Below, one piece after another: positions 27,328-37,110 of a DNA stretch of 52,872 nt. The stretch is from JBCFBK01 sp038562555. GTDB lineage: Bacteria > Bacteroidota > Bacteroidia > Bacteroidales > Prolixibacteraceae. The position numbers and the translations under genes were made by a program. The stretch's first letter is position 1. Every line of letters begins with the position of its first letter. The notes beneath the pieces are model-generated. The model was not told the DNA's origin and searched no databases. It saw only the letters and a program-made list of their open reading frames with translations. The stretch spans positions 1 to 52,872 of the forward strand of contig JBCFBK010000041.1 in NCBI GenBank assembly GCA_038562555.1, in the 5' to 3' direction.

Positions 27328-29775
27328 ATGATCAAGTCGATCCTGATATTTTCTTTAAGAAATTTTATTAAAGACCGGAAGAATACAGTCATCAATATCC
27401 TCGGTCTTGTCGTCAGCCTTACCTGCAGTCTGATTATCTATCATAAAATAGCATATGAAGTAAGCTTTGACCATTTCCATACGCAGTATGAATCGACCTA
27501 CCGGGTTGTGAGGGAAACAAAGGGACTGGGGCTGAACCTGAAAGAAGGAGAGTTTGAATATGCAACAGGCGTTTTCGGTGGTTTACCTTCAGCCATAAAA
27601 AATGAAATACCCGAATTAAAACAAGTGGTTCCCGTTTTCCCGCTGTACCGGTTACAGGTGAGCCTGACAGACAAAGGAGCAACCCGTGATAACAGGAAGC
27701 TTACTTTAACCGAAACCGCAGCCCTGACAGAACCAGCTTATTTCCGCATATTCGATTATAAAAATACAGCATTCAGGTGGATCTACGGATCTCCTGAAGA
27801 ATCCTTGTCCGAACCCTTTTCAATTGTTCTGAGCCAGGACCTGGCGAACAAAATTTTTGGAGATGAAAATCCGGTTGGTCAATCGCTGCTGATCGATAAT
27901 AAATTCTTTAAAATCAACGGATTAGTTTCCGAAATACCACTCAATACGGATTACCCGTTCCGGATGTTTGTTTCCTTTAGCACGATGGAAAAAATGAACC
28001 CGAATTTTACAAAAAACTGGGGCGGATTGGGAGGCCTGGAATGTTATGTTACGCTTGATCCTGCTCAAAAAGAAACCGTTGAGAAAAAAATAAAGGAAGT
28101 TTATGCGCAACATGGTACAAAGGAAGAAGTTGAAAACAGGGTCTTTAAGCTTCAACCGCTGGAAAGCATTCACAGCGATACCCGGTTCTCAAACTTCAAC
28201 AACCGGGTCGTGGGTTCCGAAACCTTAATCACGCTTGGAATTATCGGACTGTTTCTGTTGATTATGGCTTGCGCTAATTACGCCAACCTTTCTCTGGCCA
28301 GATCAGGTTCCCGTACCCGCTCGGTGGGCATCCGGAAAACATTAGGCGGAAAACGCTGGCATGTATTTGCGCAGTTTTTTGGTGAGTCTGTTCTTTTAAC
28401 GACTTTTGCCGCTGTTGTCGCGCTGTTTCTAAGCTACCTGACCATCAGAAGTTTTTCCAATCTGATCGGGATCCCGACCGGTTATCCGGTTGTTTTAAAT
28501 TACACGGCAATTTTGGGTTTTATCCTGCTCATTTTGCTTGCAAGTATTCTGAACAGCAGCTATCCTTCTTTGATATTATCTGCTTCCCGCCCGGTTGACC
28601 TTTTGAAAAACAAATTCAAGGCTTCTGCCAGAGGCAGCGCGGTTTTTACAAAAAGCATGGTCATTGTACAGTTCTCCATCTCATTGCTTTTGATTACCGG
28701 AACCATTGCCGTTTACAAACAATACCGGTTTCTTACCGGTTCGGATATGGGATTTGATAGAGAAGCAGTTTTTACAGTACCCATCCCCAATGGCGATACA
28801 AACCTGCAAAGCCGTTTTAAGGCTAAGCTTTTGGAAAGTCCTGCTATAAAAAATGTAAGCCTGGGTGGTTCAAGTCCGGCCAGATCGGCAAACTGGACCG
28901 ATATTTCAAGATTCTCCAACGGCCAGGAAAATACGGTCGTCAGCCAGATTGTTGAAATAGACACCTCATTTATAGCGACATATGGATTAAAACTTGTTGC
29001 AGGAACCAATCTGAGTATCGGCGATTCTTCGAGGTACATCCTGGTTAACGAGGAACTTGCAAGGCAACTGAACTTCAAAACACCGGATGAAGCCGTCGGG
29101 AAGGAAGTAACCCTGTTTCGTAATAAAGTTTTCATTTCAGGCGTCGTAAAAGATTACCATTACGATACGTTCTACAGTAAAATCAGGCCGACATTTTTAG
29201 TTCCGGACCCGAGAGGGGTACGTGTTGCAGGAATCAAAATAGCCATGAATCCGGGCGGCGATTATGCGGATCAGCTTCAACGCACGCTCTCTTACACGGA
29301 AGGTACCTGGAAATCGGTCTTTGAAAATGAAACCTATACCTATGAATTTCTGGATGATGTCATCAGAAATTATTATACCAACGAAAAGAATTCGTCTGCG
29401 CTTATCAGTATTTTCGCATTGATTACGATCTTCATCGCCTGCCTTGGCATTTACGGACTGGCCTTATATTCCAGCCAGCAACGATCTAAAGAAATTGGTA
29501 TCCGTAAAATAAACGGAGCCAAAGTCTCGGAAGTCATGTCCATGTTGAATGAAGACTTTGTAAAATGGGTGGTGATTGCCTTTGTCATTGCAACACCCGT
29601 TGCGTACTATGTTATGAATCAATGGCTGGAGGGCTTTGCCTATAAAACCGACCTGAGCTGGTGGATCTTTGCCCTGGCCGGTTTACTGGCGCTGGGTATT
29701 GCGCTGCTGACCGTTAGCTGGCAAAGCTGGAAAGCGGCCACGAGAAATCCTGTGGAAGCGTTGCGATACGAATAA
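27328..29775 (+). CDS. FtsX/MacB-type ABC transporter permease (815 aa)
   Basis: A full-length double FtsX permease: TM1 at about residues 20-42 (NTVINILGLVVSLTCSLIIYH), first periplasmic MacB-like domain, TM2-4 at about 300-425, TM5 near 445, second periplasmic domain, and three C-terminal TMs. The EIGIRKINGAKVSEVM coupling motif and the shared C-terminus ending SWQSWKAATRNPVEALRYE are present. The periplasmic domains differ strongly from those of the paralogues. The partner ATPase is not in the window. It is 33 bp after the broken permease gene and 40 bp before the next one, so it belongs to one long transcript. Confidence 0.92.
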   Translation: MIKSILIFSLRNFIKDRKNTVINILGLVVSLTCSLIIYHKIAYEVSFDHFHTQYESTYRVVRETKGLGLNLKEGEFEYATGVFGGLPSAIKNEIPELKQVVPVFPLYRLQVSLTDKGATRDNRKLTLTETAALTEPAYFRIFDYKNTAFRWIYGSPEESLSEPFSIVLSQDLANKIFGDENPVGQSLLIDNKFFKINGLVSEIPLNTDYPFRMFVSFSTMEKMNPNFTKNWGGLGGLECYVTLDPAQKETVEKKIKEVYAQHGTKEEVENRVFKLQPLESIHSDTRFSNFNNRVVGSETLITLGIIGLFLLIMACANYANLSLARSGSRTRSVGIRKTLGGKRWHVFAQFFGESVLLTTFAAVVALFLSYLTIRSFSNLIGIPTGYPVVLNYTAILGFILLILLASILNSSYPSLILSASRPVDLLKNKFKASARGSAVFTKSMVIVQFSISLLLITGTIAVYKQYRFLTGSDMGFDREAVFTVPIPNGDTNLQSRFKAKLLESPAIKNVSLGGSSPARSANWTDISRFSNGQENTVVSQIVEIDTSFIATYGLKLVAGTNLSIGDSSRYILVNEELARQLNFKTPDEAVGKEVTLFRNKVFISGVVKDYHYDTFYSKIRPTFLVPDPRGVRVAGIKIAMNPGGDYADQLQRTLSYTEGTWKSVFENETYTYEFLDDVIRNYYTNEKNSSALISIFALITIFIACLGIYGLALYSSQQRSKEIGIRKINGAKVSEVMSMLNEDFVKWVVIAFVIATPVAYYVMNQWLEGFAYKTDLSWWIFALAGLLALGIALLTVSWQSWKAATRNPVEALRYE

Positions 29776-29815
29776 AAAGAATTAGCAAGGACCAACAACT
29801 AAAAAATGCACTGCT

Positions 29816-32134
29816 ATGCCGGTTAAAGACCTGAAAACGTTTATAAACCACCTCCGCAGAAACAAGCTTTATGCGGTAATTACCATTCTGGGGTTTTCGA
29901 TCTCGCTGATGTTTGTCATCATGCTGGTCGTCTATGTTCAAAAAGAATACTCAGTCGACCGGTTTCATGTGAATAAGGACCGGATTTACCGGCTGGTACA
30001 CGATTCCTATTCCGGTTTCGCGCCGCCGTCGGGCCCGCTTTTAGCCGACAAGTTTCCTGAAGTGGCAAGTTATACCCGTACTTATCAGCAGGATGGATTT
30101 ATCAGCGGGGTGAATAATGAAAAATTCAAGATCAGTTACCTGATGGCCGATTCGGCGTTCTTCTCCATGTTCTCCTTTCAATTGCTGGAAGGCCGTCCTG
30201 AAACTGTGCTTCAGGGCAGGAAGTCGATCGTCATCTCCCGCTCGTATGCCTTAAGCGTGTTCGGAAAAATACCTGAGCCGGGACAGCTGGTGAAACTTGA
30301 CAATCAGACGGAGTACAGGCTTAGCGGCATTATGGCCGACTGGCCTGAAAATACGCATTTTCAAAAACCAGATGCTGTTATCAATTTTCCGTCGCTTGCC
30401 GATAAATGGGGCTGGCCGGAATTGCTTACCTCCTATGGCAATAATTCGTTTGGATTATACGTCATGGCCAAACCCAACACCAACCTGCCGGCTAAGGCTC
30501 CTGCTATTCTGGAGCTTTTCAAAGAGGTGAACTGGATGTTTAAAGAAAAAAATGCAACAGAGGTTGTGATTGAGCCATTAACAGAGGTCTATTTTGGGCA
30601 GTCCTATTCTCCCGGTATTAAGCAAAACAGCAGGACACGCATCAAAGTGCTTTCTGCCATCGCGGTGTTGATCTTGTTTTTGTCGGTGATCAACTACATT
30701 AACCTGACCATCGCCCAATCCGGCTTCCGGAGCAAAGAAATTGCCATCAAAAAGCTGATGGGAGGCAGGCGGCAATTATTCCTTTTGCAGTATGTAGGCG
30801 AATCGGTTTTGCTTTGCGCGATCTCATTCGTCATCGCGCTGGTGCTGAGTTTTCTGACTGAACCGGTTTTTAATTACCTGCTCAACACAAAATTGGATTT
30901 TATTCATGCGATTGATCCGTTATTCTTTTTCTATGCGATGCTGACCGTTCTGCTTGTCGGGATTATCGCAGGAATCGTCCCTGCGCTCAAAATTTCGGCA
31001 TTCAATCCAATCGAAGTGATCAAAGGTGGTTTCCGGATGAGGGAAAAAAGCGTTTATTCCCGGATACTGATTTCGTTCCAATACCTCCTGATCAGTTCCC
31101 TGCTGATCAGCGCCTTGTTTATTCAAAAGCAAACCCGCTTCCTGCGAAATTATGACCTTGGTTTTAAAAAAGATCAGGTTCTTTGGATCGACAATACCAT
31201 ACAGGCCGATCAGTTGACAACGTTTAAATCAATACTGGAAGATATACCCGGGGTAGCGCATGTCTGTTGTGTAAGGGGAAACCCGGTTGATGGCGGAAAC
31301 AATAATACCTTCGACCATAACGGCAAGCTGATCAGTTTTCAGACCTTCGATGTGGATACTTCATTTTTCAGCATGATGGGCATGGAAGTTCGCCGTACAG
31401 GGATGGCCTTGTCCGACAACATGGTTTGGTTAAACGAAGCTGCCGTAAAAGAGATGGAATTACCTGAGAATCCGGTCTCGGTTAAAATTTACGGACAGGA
31501 ACGCCCGGTATATGGTGTTGTGAAAAATTTCCATTTCAGGGATCTGCGACAGACCATTGGTCCGGCCTATTTTCAGATTTTAAATCCCGACCACGGAGCG
31601 TGGAGTATCCTGGTCAAAGTATCCGACAGGAATGTGTTTGAAACCGTGGATAAGATTAAAGCGGCCTACGGTCAATTCACCCATGGATTGCCTTTAACGA
31701 TGGGATTTATGGACGATTCGATTAACAAATGGTACGAGAAAGAAGAGCGGACAGGATTGATGATCGGCTATTTTACGCTGCTGACCATTGTCATTGCCGT
31801 GATGGGACTGTTTGCCATGTCTTTATACTACGTGCAGCAGAAAGTAAAGGAAATCGGCATCCGCAAAGTAAACGGCGCCCGGATCTCCGAAGTAATGGCC
31901 ATGCTTAACAAAGATTTTGTAAGGTGGGTAATCATTGCCTTTGTAATTGCCACCCCCATTGCCTGGTATGCCGTGACCAAATGGCTGGAGAATTTTGCCT
32001 ATAAAACCGAACTGAGCTGGTGGATCTTTGCCCTGGCCGGTATACTGGCGCTGGGGATTGCGCTGCTGACGGTTAGCTGGCAAAGCTGGAAAGCCGCCAC
32101 TAGAAATCCGGTGGAAGCGCTCCGGTACGAGTAA
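29816..32134 (+). CDS. FtsX/MacB-type ABC transporter permease (772 aa)
   Basis: The same eight-TM plan: TM1 at about residues 18-40 (LYAVITILGFSISLMFVIMLVV), a periplasmic domain with the family text YSVDRFHVNKDRIYRLV, TM2-4 at about 280-390, TM5 near 415, and TM6-8 from about 650. EIGIRKVNGARISEVMAM and the C-terminal 40 residues are almost identical to those of the genes on either side. The start at 29816 is the first ATG after a short spacer and places TM1 at the normal distance. It is predicted to lie in the inner membrane. The substrate is unknown; members handle antibiotics, peptides or lipoproteins. Confidence 0.92.
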   Translation: MPVKDLKTFINHLRRNKLYAVITILGFSISLMFVIMLVVYVQKEYSVDRFHVNKDRIYRLVHDSYSGFAPPSGPLLADKFPEVASYTRTYQQDGFISGVNNEKFKISYLMADSAFFSMFSFQLLEGRPETVLQGRKSIVISRSYALSVFGKIPEPGQLVKLDNQTEYRLSGIMADWPENTHFQKPDAVINFPSLADKWGWPELLTSYGNNSFGLYVMAKPNTNLPAKAPAILELFKEVNWMFKEKNATEVVIEPLTEVYFGQSYSPGIKQNSRTRIKVLSAIAVLILFLSVINYINLTIAQSGFRSKEIAIKKLMGGRRQLFLLQYVGESVLLCAISFVIALVLSFLTEPVFNYLLNTKLDFIHAIDPLFFFYAMLTVLLVGIIAGIVPALKISAFNPIEVIKGGFRMREKSVYSRILISFQYLLISSLLISALFIQKQTRFLRNYDLGFKKDQVLWIDNTIQADQLTTFKSILEDIPGVAHVCCVRGNPVDGGNNNTFDHNGKLISFQTFDVDTSFFSMMGMEVRRTGMALSDNMVWLNEAAVKEMELPENPVSVKIYGQERPVYGVVKNFHFRDLRQTIGPAYFQILNPDHGAWSILVKVSDRNVFETVDKIKAAYGQFTHGLPLTMGFMDDSINKWYEKEERTGLMIGYFTLLTIVIAVMGLFAMSLYYVQQKVKEIGIRKVNGARISEVMAMLNKDFVRWVIIAFVIATPIAWYAVTKWLENFAYKTELSWWIFALAGILALGIALLTVSWQSWKAATRNPVEALRYE

Positions 32135-32164
32135 GTGTAATCTCAATAATAAACTCAGAAAGTA

Positions 32165-34501
32165 ATGATCCTTTTTAACTTAAAATTGGCCATCCGTAAC
32201 CTGATAAAAAACAGGATCTACTCCTTGCTGATCATTGGGGGTTTCGCCATTGGATTCGCAGCCTTTATTCTGATCGGCTTATTCTATCATACCGAAACAA
32301 GCGTCAATAAAAATTTTACGAACCATAACCGGATTTACAGGATCTATGATGCAAAAGTGAACCGGTGCAACCTGAATTGGGACTTGTTTCCGGTACTCAA
32401 AAACGATTATGCCGAGGTTGAAAATGCCTGCCCGCTCGACTATGCAACGGAATTGCTGTTTACGGTTAAAAACGATCAGGCTCATACCCATACCGAAATC
32501 CGGCATTTGGTAAGCACAACCAACAGTTTCTTTTCCATTTTCTCGGTAAACATGATAGAAAGCCTGGCTGAAAAACCATTCGCTGACAAAGAATCGGTCG
32601 TCATTTCACGACCGGTTGCTCAACGGCTTTTTGGCAAGCAAAATCCGATTGGACAGCAACTGAACGTAAATAATTACTTTTTGGGGACTGTGTCGGGAAT
32701 TTTCGAGGAACTGCCCGCCAATTCAAGCTTCAAGGCCGATGTGATCTTTAACAGCGAAAATGAAAAATTCCGTATGTCCAATACGATCAGCAACGGAAAG
32801 CGGTATAATCCAACCAATCATTTCGTTATGCTGAAAGAAGGGACAAATTCCGGAACTTTCGCCGAAGAACTGAATAAGTCGGAAACGCTTAAGGCATTGG
32901 ACGTGGACAGCCTGAGCCTGCAAAGCCTCGACGATATTTACCTGTCAAAGCTCAGCATGAAAAGCAGGCATGCCAAAGGAAACCCGGGTCTTTTAAAAAT
33001 TTTTCTGGCCATAGCAATTCTTATCCTGATACTCTCGAGCATCAATTACCTGAACTATTCAATTTCAATGCAATATGCCAAACTGAAAGAAATTGGCATC
33101 AATAAGACGAATGGTGCCGGCTGGAGTGATTTGGTGAGCTACACCTTTGTTGAAGTCACCCTCGGTATCCTGATCTCCGTCATCCTTTCATTTCTGATCA
33201 CGCTGATCGCACTCCCCTATTCTGAAATCCTGTTCGGCAAAGCATTACCCCTTAGCTTTCAGGATTGGGTGTCGGTTTTCCCGTTTTTTCTTGGCGCGGT
33301 CATCCTGGTTATTCTCATTAACAGCCTTGCCCCGATCTATATCTTATCGAAGTTCAGAATTACCGAATTTCTTTCGGGATTCAAAGGAAAACGAAACAGG
33401 AAGCAAGCAGGGAAACAGGCCATGTTAATCTTCCAACTTACGGCTTCAATTGCCTTAATTGCTGTTGTGCTGATTATTTTCAGACAACTAAGCTTCGTGA
33501 AGCATTCCGATTTGGGCTTCGATCGGGAAATGCTGATCCGTATTGATGTTCCATATAAATTTGAAAAAACAAAGACGTTGCTTCAGGAGATTTCCAGGCT
33601 TTCCTTTGTAAAGGGAAACACGATCAGCTCCGGCTGCCCGGGAATGATTAACCATAAATATGGCAGCAATACCGGCGAGAAGAGTTTCGACATCAACTGT
33701 ATCCCTGTTGGTGATAATTATACCGAAACGATGGCAATTGAACTGCTTGAAGGCCGGAACTTTCTGCCGGGCGACCTAAACAAAGCCTGTCTGATCAATG
33801 AAGAAGCGCTGAAACAATTTGGATGGGATACTTTTGAAGGGAAAAAATACGATATGGGAGAAGAAGGTGGCTACAACGTGGTCGGTGTTATGAAAGACTT
33901 TAAATTTGAATCCTATCATCAGGCTGTGGAACCGCTGGCTTTGCTTTTTACCGGGGCAAGCGGCGGCAATGTGCTTTCGGTCAGGCTCTCACCGGGAAAC
34001 GCCGCAGATGAAATCGGACAGATCCGGCAAATCTGGAAAACAATCTCCCCTTACGAGCCATTTAATTTCATGTTTTATGACGACTTTTTTCAATCGATGT
34101 ACGAAAAGGAGGAAAAGCTTGCCGGTTCCATTACTTTATTCGCCCTTATTGCCATCGCACTGACCGGAATGGGTATCCTCGGACAGATTTTTATGATTTG
34201 TCTGAGCCGGGTAAAGGAGATTGGCATTCGTAAAATCAATGGTGCGCGGGTATCCGAAATTTTAGCCATGCTCAACAAAGACTTCATAAAATGGGTCGCC
34301 ATTGCTTTTGTCATCGCTACCCCCGTTGCGTATTACGCCATGAATAAATGGCTCGAGAACTTTGCCTATAAAACCAGTCTGAGCTGGTGGATCTTTGCCC
34401 TGGCCGGATTACTGGCTTTGGGGATCGCCCTGCTGACAGTGAGTTGGCAAAGCTGGAAAGCAGCCACCCGCAATCCGGTGGAAGCGCTGAGGTATGAATA
34501 A
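32165..34501 (+). CDS. FtsX/MacB-type ABC transporter permease (778 aa)
   Basis: A third intact permease of the second cluster, 30 bp after the preceding gene. TM1 lies at about residues 20-40 (SLLIIGGFAIGFAAFILIGLF), the first periplasmic domain at 45-275, TM2-4 at about 280-400, TM5 near 425, and TM6-8 after 650. A possible variation is LKEIGINKTNGAGWSDLVSY in the first coupling segment, where relatives have IGIRK. The second coupling segment EIGIRKINGARVSEILAM and the shared C-terminus are intact. The ATPase subunit must be encoded elsewhere. Confidence 0.92.
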   Translation: MILFNLKLAIRNLIKNRIYSLLIIGGFAIGFAAFILIGLFYHTETSVNKNFTNHNRIYRIYDAKVNRCNLNWDLFPVLKNDYAEVENACPLDYATELLFTVKNDQAHTHTEIRHLVSTTNSFFSIFSVNMIESLAEKPFADKESVVISRPVAQRLFGKQNPIGQQLNVNNYFLGTVSGIFEELPANSSFKADVIFNSENEKFRMSNTISNGKRYNPTNHFVMLKEGTNSGTFAEELNKSETLKALDVDSLSLQSLDDIYLSKLSMKSRHAKGNPGLLKIFLAIAILILILSSINYLNYSISMQYAKLKEIGINKTNGAGWSDLVSYTFVEVTLGILISVILSFLITLIALPYSEILFGKALPLSFQDWVSVFPFFLGAVILVILINSLAPIYILSKFRITEFLSGFKGKRNRKQAGKQAMLIFQLTASIALIAVVLIIFRQLSFVKHSDLGFDREMLIRIDVPYKFEKTKTLLQEISRLSFVKGNTISSGCPGMINHKYGSNTGEKSFDINCIPVGDNYTETMAIELLEGRNFLPGDLNKACLINEEALKQFGWDTFEGKKYDMGEEGGYNVVGVMKDFKFESYHQAVEPLALLFTGASGGNVLSVRLSPGNAADEIGQIRQIWKTISPYEPFNFMFYDDFFQSMYEKEEKLAGSITLFALIAIALTGMGILGQIFMICLSRVKEIGIRKINGARVSEILAMLNKDFIKWVAIAFVIATPVAYYAMNKWLENFAYKTSLSWWIFALAGLLALGIALLTVSWQSWKAATRNPVEALRYE

Positions 34502-34594
34502 TAACATTCCACTGCCTTGTGAACAAAAACATCCGGTGTAAAGACCAAAAATAAAAACACAATGAATTAGTTTTAAAAGCTAAACCGACAACCA

Positions 34595-37030
34595 ATGAAC
34601 CTGAACTTTCTAAAGATTTTCATTCGCAACCAGCGAAAACACAAGATCATTTCAGTGATCAACATGGCCGGGCTGACCATTGGTATTTTGAGTTCGCTTT
34701 TTATCCTCGAGTATGTTTTCTTCGAGCGAAGTTTCGACAGTTACCACGAAAACGGGTCGCGGGTTTGCCGGATCGCGTACGACCGCTATCAAAACGGAAA
34801 ACTTCAGTGGAAAACGGCTAATTCTTTTTTCCCCTCGGGCAAGTGGTTAAAGGAAAATTATAGTGAAGTTCAGGATTGGGCAGTCATTACCCGCAACTAC
34901 AACATTTCGGTGACTGCCGAAAATGCCGTGGGCGATAAAGTTTTCTTTCATGAAGAAAAAACCTACCACGCAACCACTTCCTTCTTCAATCTGTTTACAA
35001 TTCCGTTGCTGCAGGGAACAAAATTATGTCTCGAACAGCCCAATACGGTTGCCATTTCGGAGCGTGCCGCCAAACGTTACTTTGGAGAAGAGAACCCGCT
35101 GGGCAAAATTATAAAGGTGAATAGCGCCGAAAATTACATGGTTACGGGAGTGTACCGAAATATTCCGGCCAATTCGCATCTGCAAACCGATTTTCTGTTT
35201 TCGCTGGCTACCCGGTTGTCGGTCCGGCAGGATTTTTATACCAACTGGAGTTTCGATGGATTTCATTCCTATATTTTACTGGCTCCCGGTGTTGATCATC
35301 AGGAGTTTTGTGACCGGGCGCTGCCCGATATGATTGCCCAAAATTACCTGCAGGAACTTGAAGCCAGCCAAACCAGCGACCATTATTACCTTCAACCCAT
35401 CCCCGACATTCATTTACACTCGAACATTGAATACGAAACCGAGCCACCCGGCAATGACAGGATCATGAATATCCTTTTTGGTTTCGCCATTTTTCTGCTG
35501 GTTGTTGCCTGGATCAACTATGTAAACCTGACAACGGCCTTATCGTTGGAAAGAGCACGCGAAATCGGCATCAAAAAGATAAACGGCGCACGCAGGATAA
35601 GTCTCGCCGGACAATTTCTTTCCGAAGCAGTTGTTTTTAACCTGGCTTGTCTGGCGTTCACGCTGGTTTTATTTTTGCTCATCAATCCGTTATTTAAGTC
35701 GCTCGCCAATATCCGCGATTTCAATTTATTTTCCAGTCCCGGTTTTATCCGGACAGGACTGCTGGTGTTTTTTAGCGGAATTGCGCTGTCAGGCATTTTT
35801 CCGGCCCTGGTGCTTTCGTCGTACAAGCCCGTTACTGTTTTAAAAGGAAAGTTTAAAAATTCAGTGCAGGGACTGGTTTTCCGAAAAGGCCTCGTTACAC
35901 TCCAATTTGTAATCTCAATCGGATTGCTGACCGGCACGCTGGTCACCTTCAGGCAAGCCTCGTTTTTGATGAAAAAAGAAATGGGCGTCAACTATAACCA
36001 CAGTTTGGTGATCCGTGCTCCCAGGACAGCCGATGACGAGGCAGCGCGTACCGACAAGCTGATGCTGTTTAAAAACCGTGCGCTCGAACTGCCTGAAGTG
36101 GCCGGGTTCACGTTTTCTTCTGATATTCCGGGACAGGAAATCGCCAACTGGTTCTCGGGCCGTCGGAAAGGATTCGACCGGAATGACGACAAGGCATATT
36201 TTATGATCGCTGCCGATGATCAGTTTCTGAACTTTTACAAAATCAAACTGCTTGCAGGCCGTCCGTTCCATCAAAGTGAACAGGCCTCACAACGAACCAT
36301 TTTAATGAATAAACTGGCCATGGAGCGCTTTGGTTACAGCAAACCTGAAGAAGCTGTAAATCAGATCCTCGTAAACGGGGCCGACCGCGAATGGCAGATA
36401 ATCGGGATCGTCGATGATTTTCATTATAAATCGATCAAGACCGAACCCGTGCCAACTGTAATTTCGTTGAGTGACCACCAAAAAACATTTATCACCCTTC
36501 GGCCGGATCATCTGCACACCGGTACTTATGCATCACTGATCCCCAGGCTGCGCTCCCTTTATGAAACGGTTTATCCGAATCAACCATTCGAATGCTTTTC
36601 GCTCGATGATAAAATGCGTGTTGACCTGAAACCCGACAAAACTTTTGCTTTTGTTTTCACCCTGTTTTCAGGCCTGGCTATTTTTGTTGCCGTGATTGGG
36701 ATTGTCGGCTTAATTCTGATCACCATCAATCAAAACCTGAAGGAGCTGGGCATCAGAAAAGCGTTAGGGGCTGAAATAAGCCATGTGTCAGGTCTTCTCT
36801 CGAAACAACTGACGTTGCAGTTCGTGGTGGCCATCGCCTTGGCGATACCGCTCTCCTGGTACGGGTACAAAAACTGGTTCCTCAGCACCTACCTTTATCA
36901 CATAGACCTGAACTTTTGGCTTTTTGCAGCACCGGTATTGGTATTGTCAATGGTCATTTTCACGGTCATCCTGATCCTGGCAGGAAAGGTGTTCCGCATG
37001 AACCTGCGTGAAGTGCTTCAATATGAGTAA
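34595..37030 (+). CDS. FtsX/MacB-type ABC transporter permease (811 aa), divergent C-terminus
   Basis: The last permease of the cluster. It has the same eight-TM layout, with TM1 at about residues 20-40 (SVINMAGLTIGILSSLFILEYV) and coupling segments EIGIKKINGARRISL and ELGIRKALGAEISHV. Unlike the preceding paralogues it lacks the shared terminal block and ends ILAGKVFRMNLREVLQYE, so it has not taken part in the sequence homogenisation. A 93-bp gap separates it from the previous gene, and a hairpin follows its stop codon. Probably part of the same transcript. Confidence 0.9.
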   Translation: MNLNFLKIFIRNQRKHKIISVINMAGLTIGILSSLFILEYVFFERSFDSYHENGSRVCRIAYDRYQNGKLQWKTANSFFPSGKWLKENYSEVQDWAVITRNYNISVTAENAVGDKVFFHEEKTYHATTSFFNLFTIPLLQGTKLCLEQPNTVAISERAAKRYFGEENPLGKIIKVNSAENYMVTGVYRNIPANSHLQTDFLFSLATRLSVRQDFYTNWSFDGFHSYILLAPGVDHQEFCDRALPDMIAQNYLQELEASQTSDHYYLQPIPDIHLHSNIEYETEPPGNDRIMNILFGFAIFLLVVAWINYVNLTTALSLERAREIGIKKINGARRISLAGQFLSEAVVFNLACLAFTLVLFLLINPLFKSLANIRDFNLFSSPGFIRTGLLVFFSGIALSGIFPALVLSSYKPVTVLKGKFKNSVQGLVFRKGLVTLQFVISIGLLTGTLVTFRQASFLMKKEMGVNYNHSLVIRAPRTADDEAARTDKLMLFKNRALELPEVAGFTFSSDIPGQEIANWFSGRRKGFDRNDDKAYFMIAADDQFLNFYKIKLLAGRPFHQSEQASQRTILMNKLAMERFGYSKPEEAVNQILVNGADREWQIIGIVDDFHYKSIKTEPVPTVISLSDHQKTFITLRPDHLHTGTYASLIPRLRSLYETVYPNQPFECFSLDDKMRVDLKPDKTFAFVFTLFSGLAIFVAVIGIVGLILITINQNLKELGIRKALGAEISHVSGLLSKQLTLQFVVAIALAIPLSWYGYKNWFLSTYLYHIDLNFWLFAAPVLVLSMVIFTVILILAGKVFRMNLREVLQYE

Positions 37031-37045
37031 TATTTTTAAGATTCT

Positions 37046-37090
37046 GAAAGATTAATTTCCGGACGAGCAGCCGCCTGAAATTAATCTTTC
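37046..37090. repeat. 14-bp perfect inverted repeat between convergent genes
   Basis: GAAAGATTAATTTC (37046-37059) and GAAATTAATCTTTC (37077-37090) are perfect inverted copies, with a 17-nt loop that contains a further GC-rich pairing. It lies between the ends of the last permease and the haloperoxidase gene. No T-run directly follows on either strand, so it is a possible rather than certain bidirectional terminator. Confidence 0.55.
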
Positions 37091-37110
37091 TAAAAAAAGA
37101 AACCTTCAGT

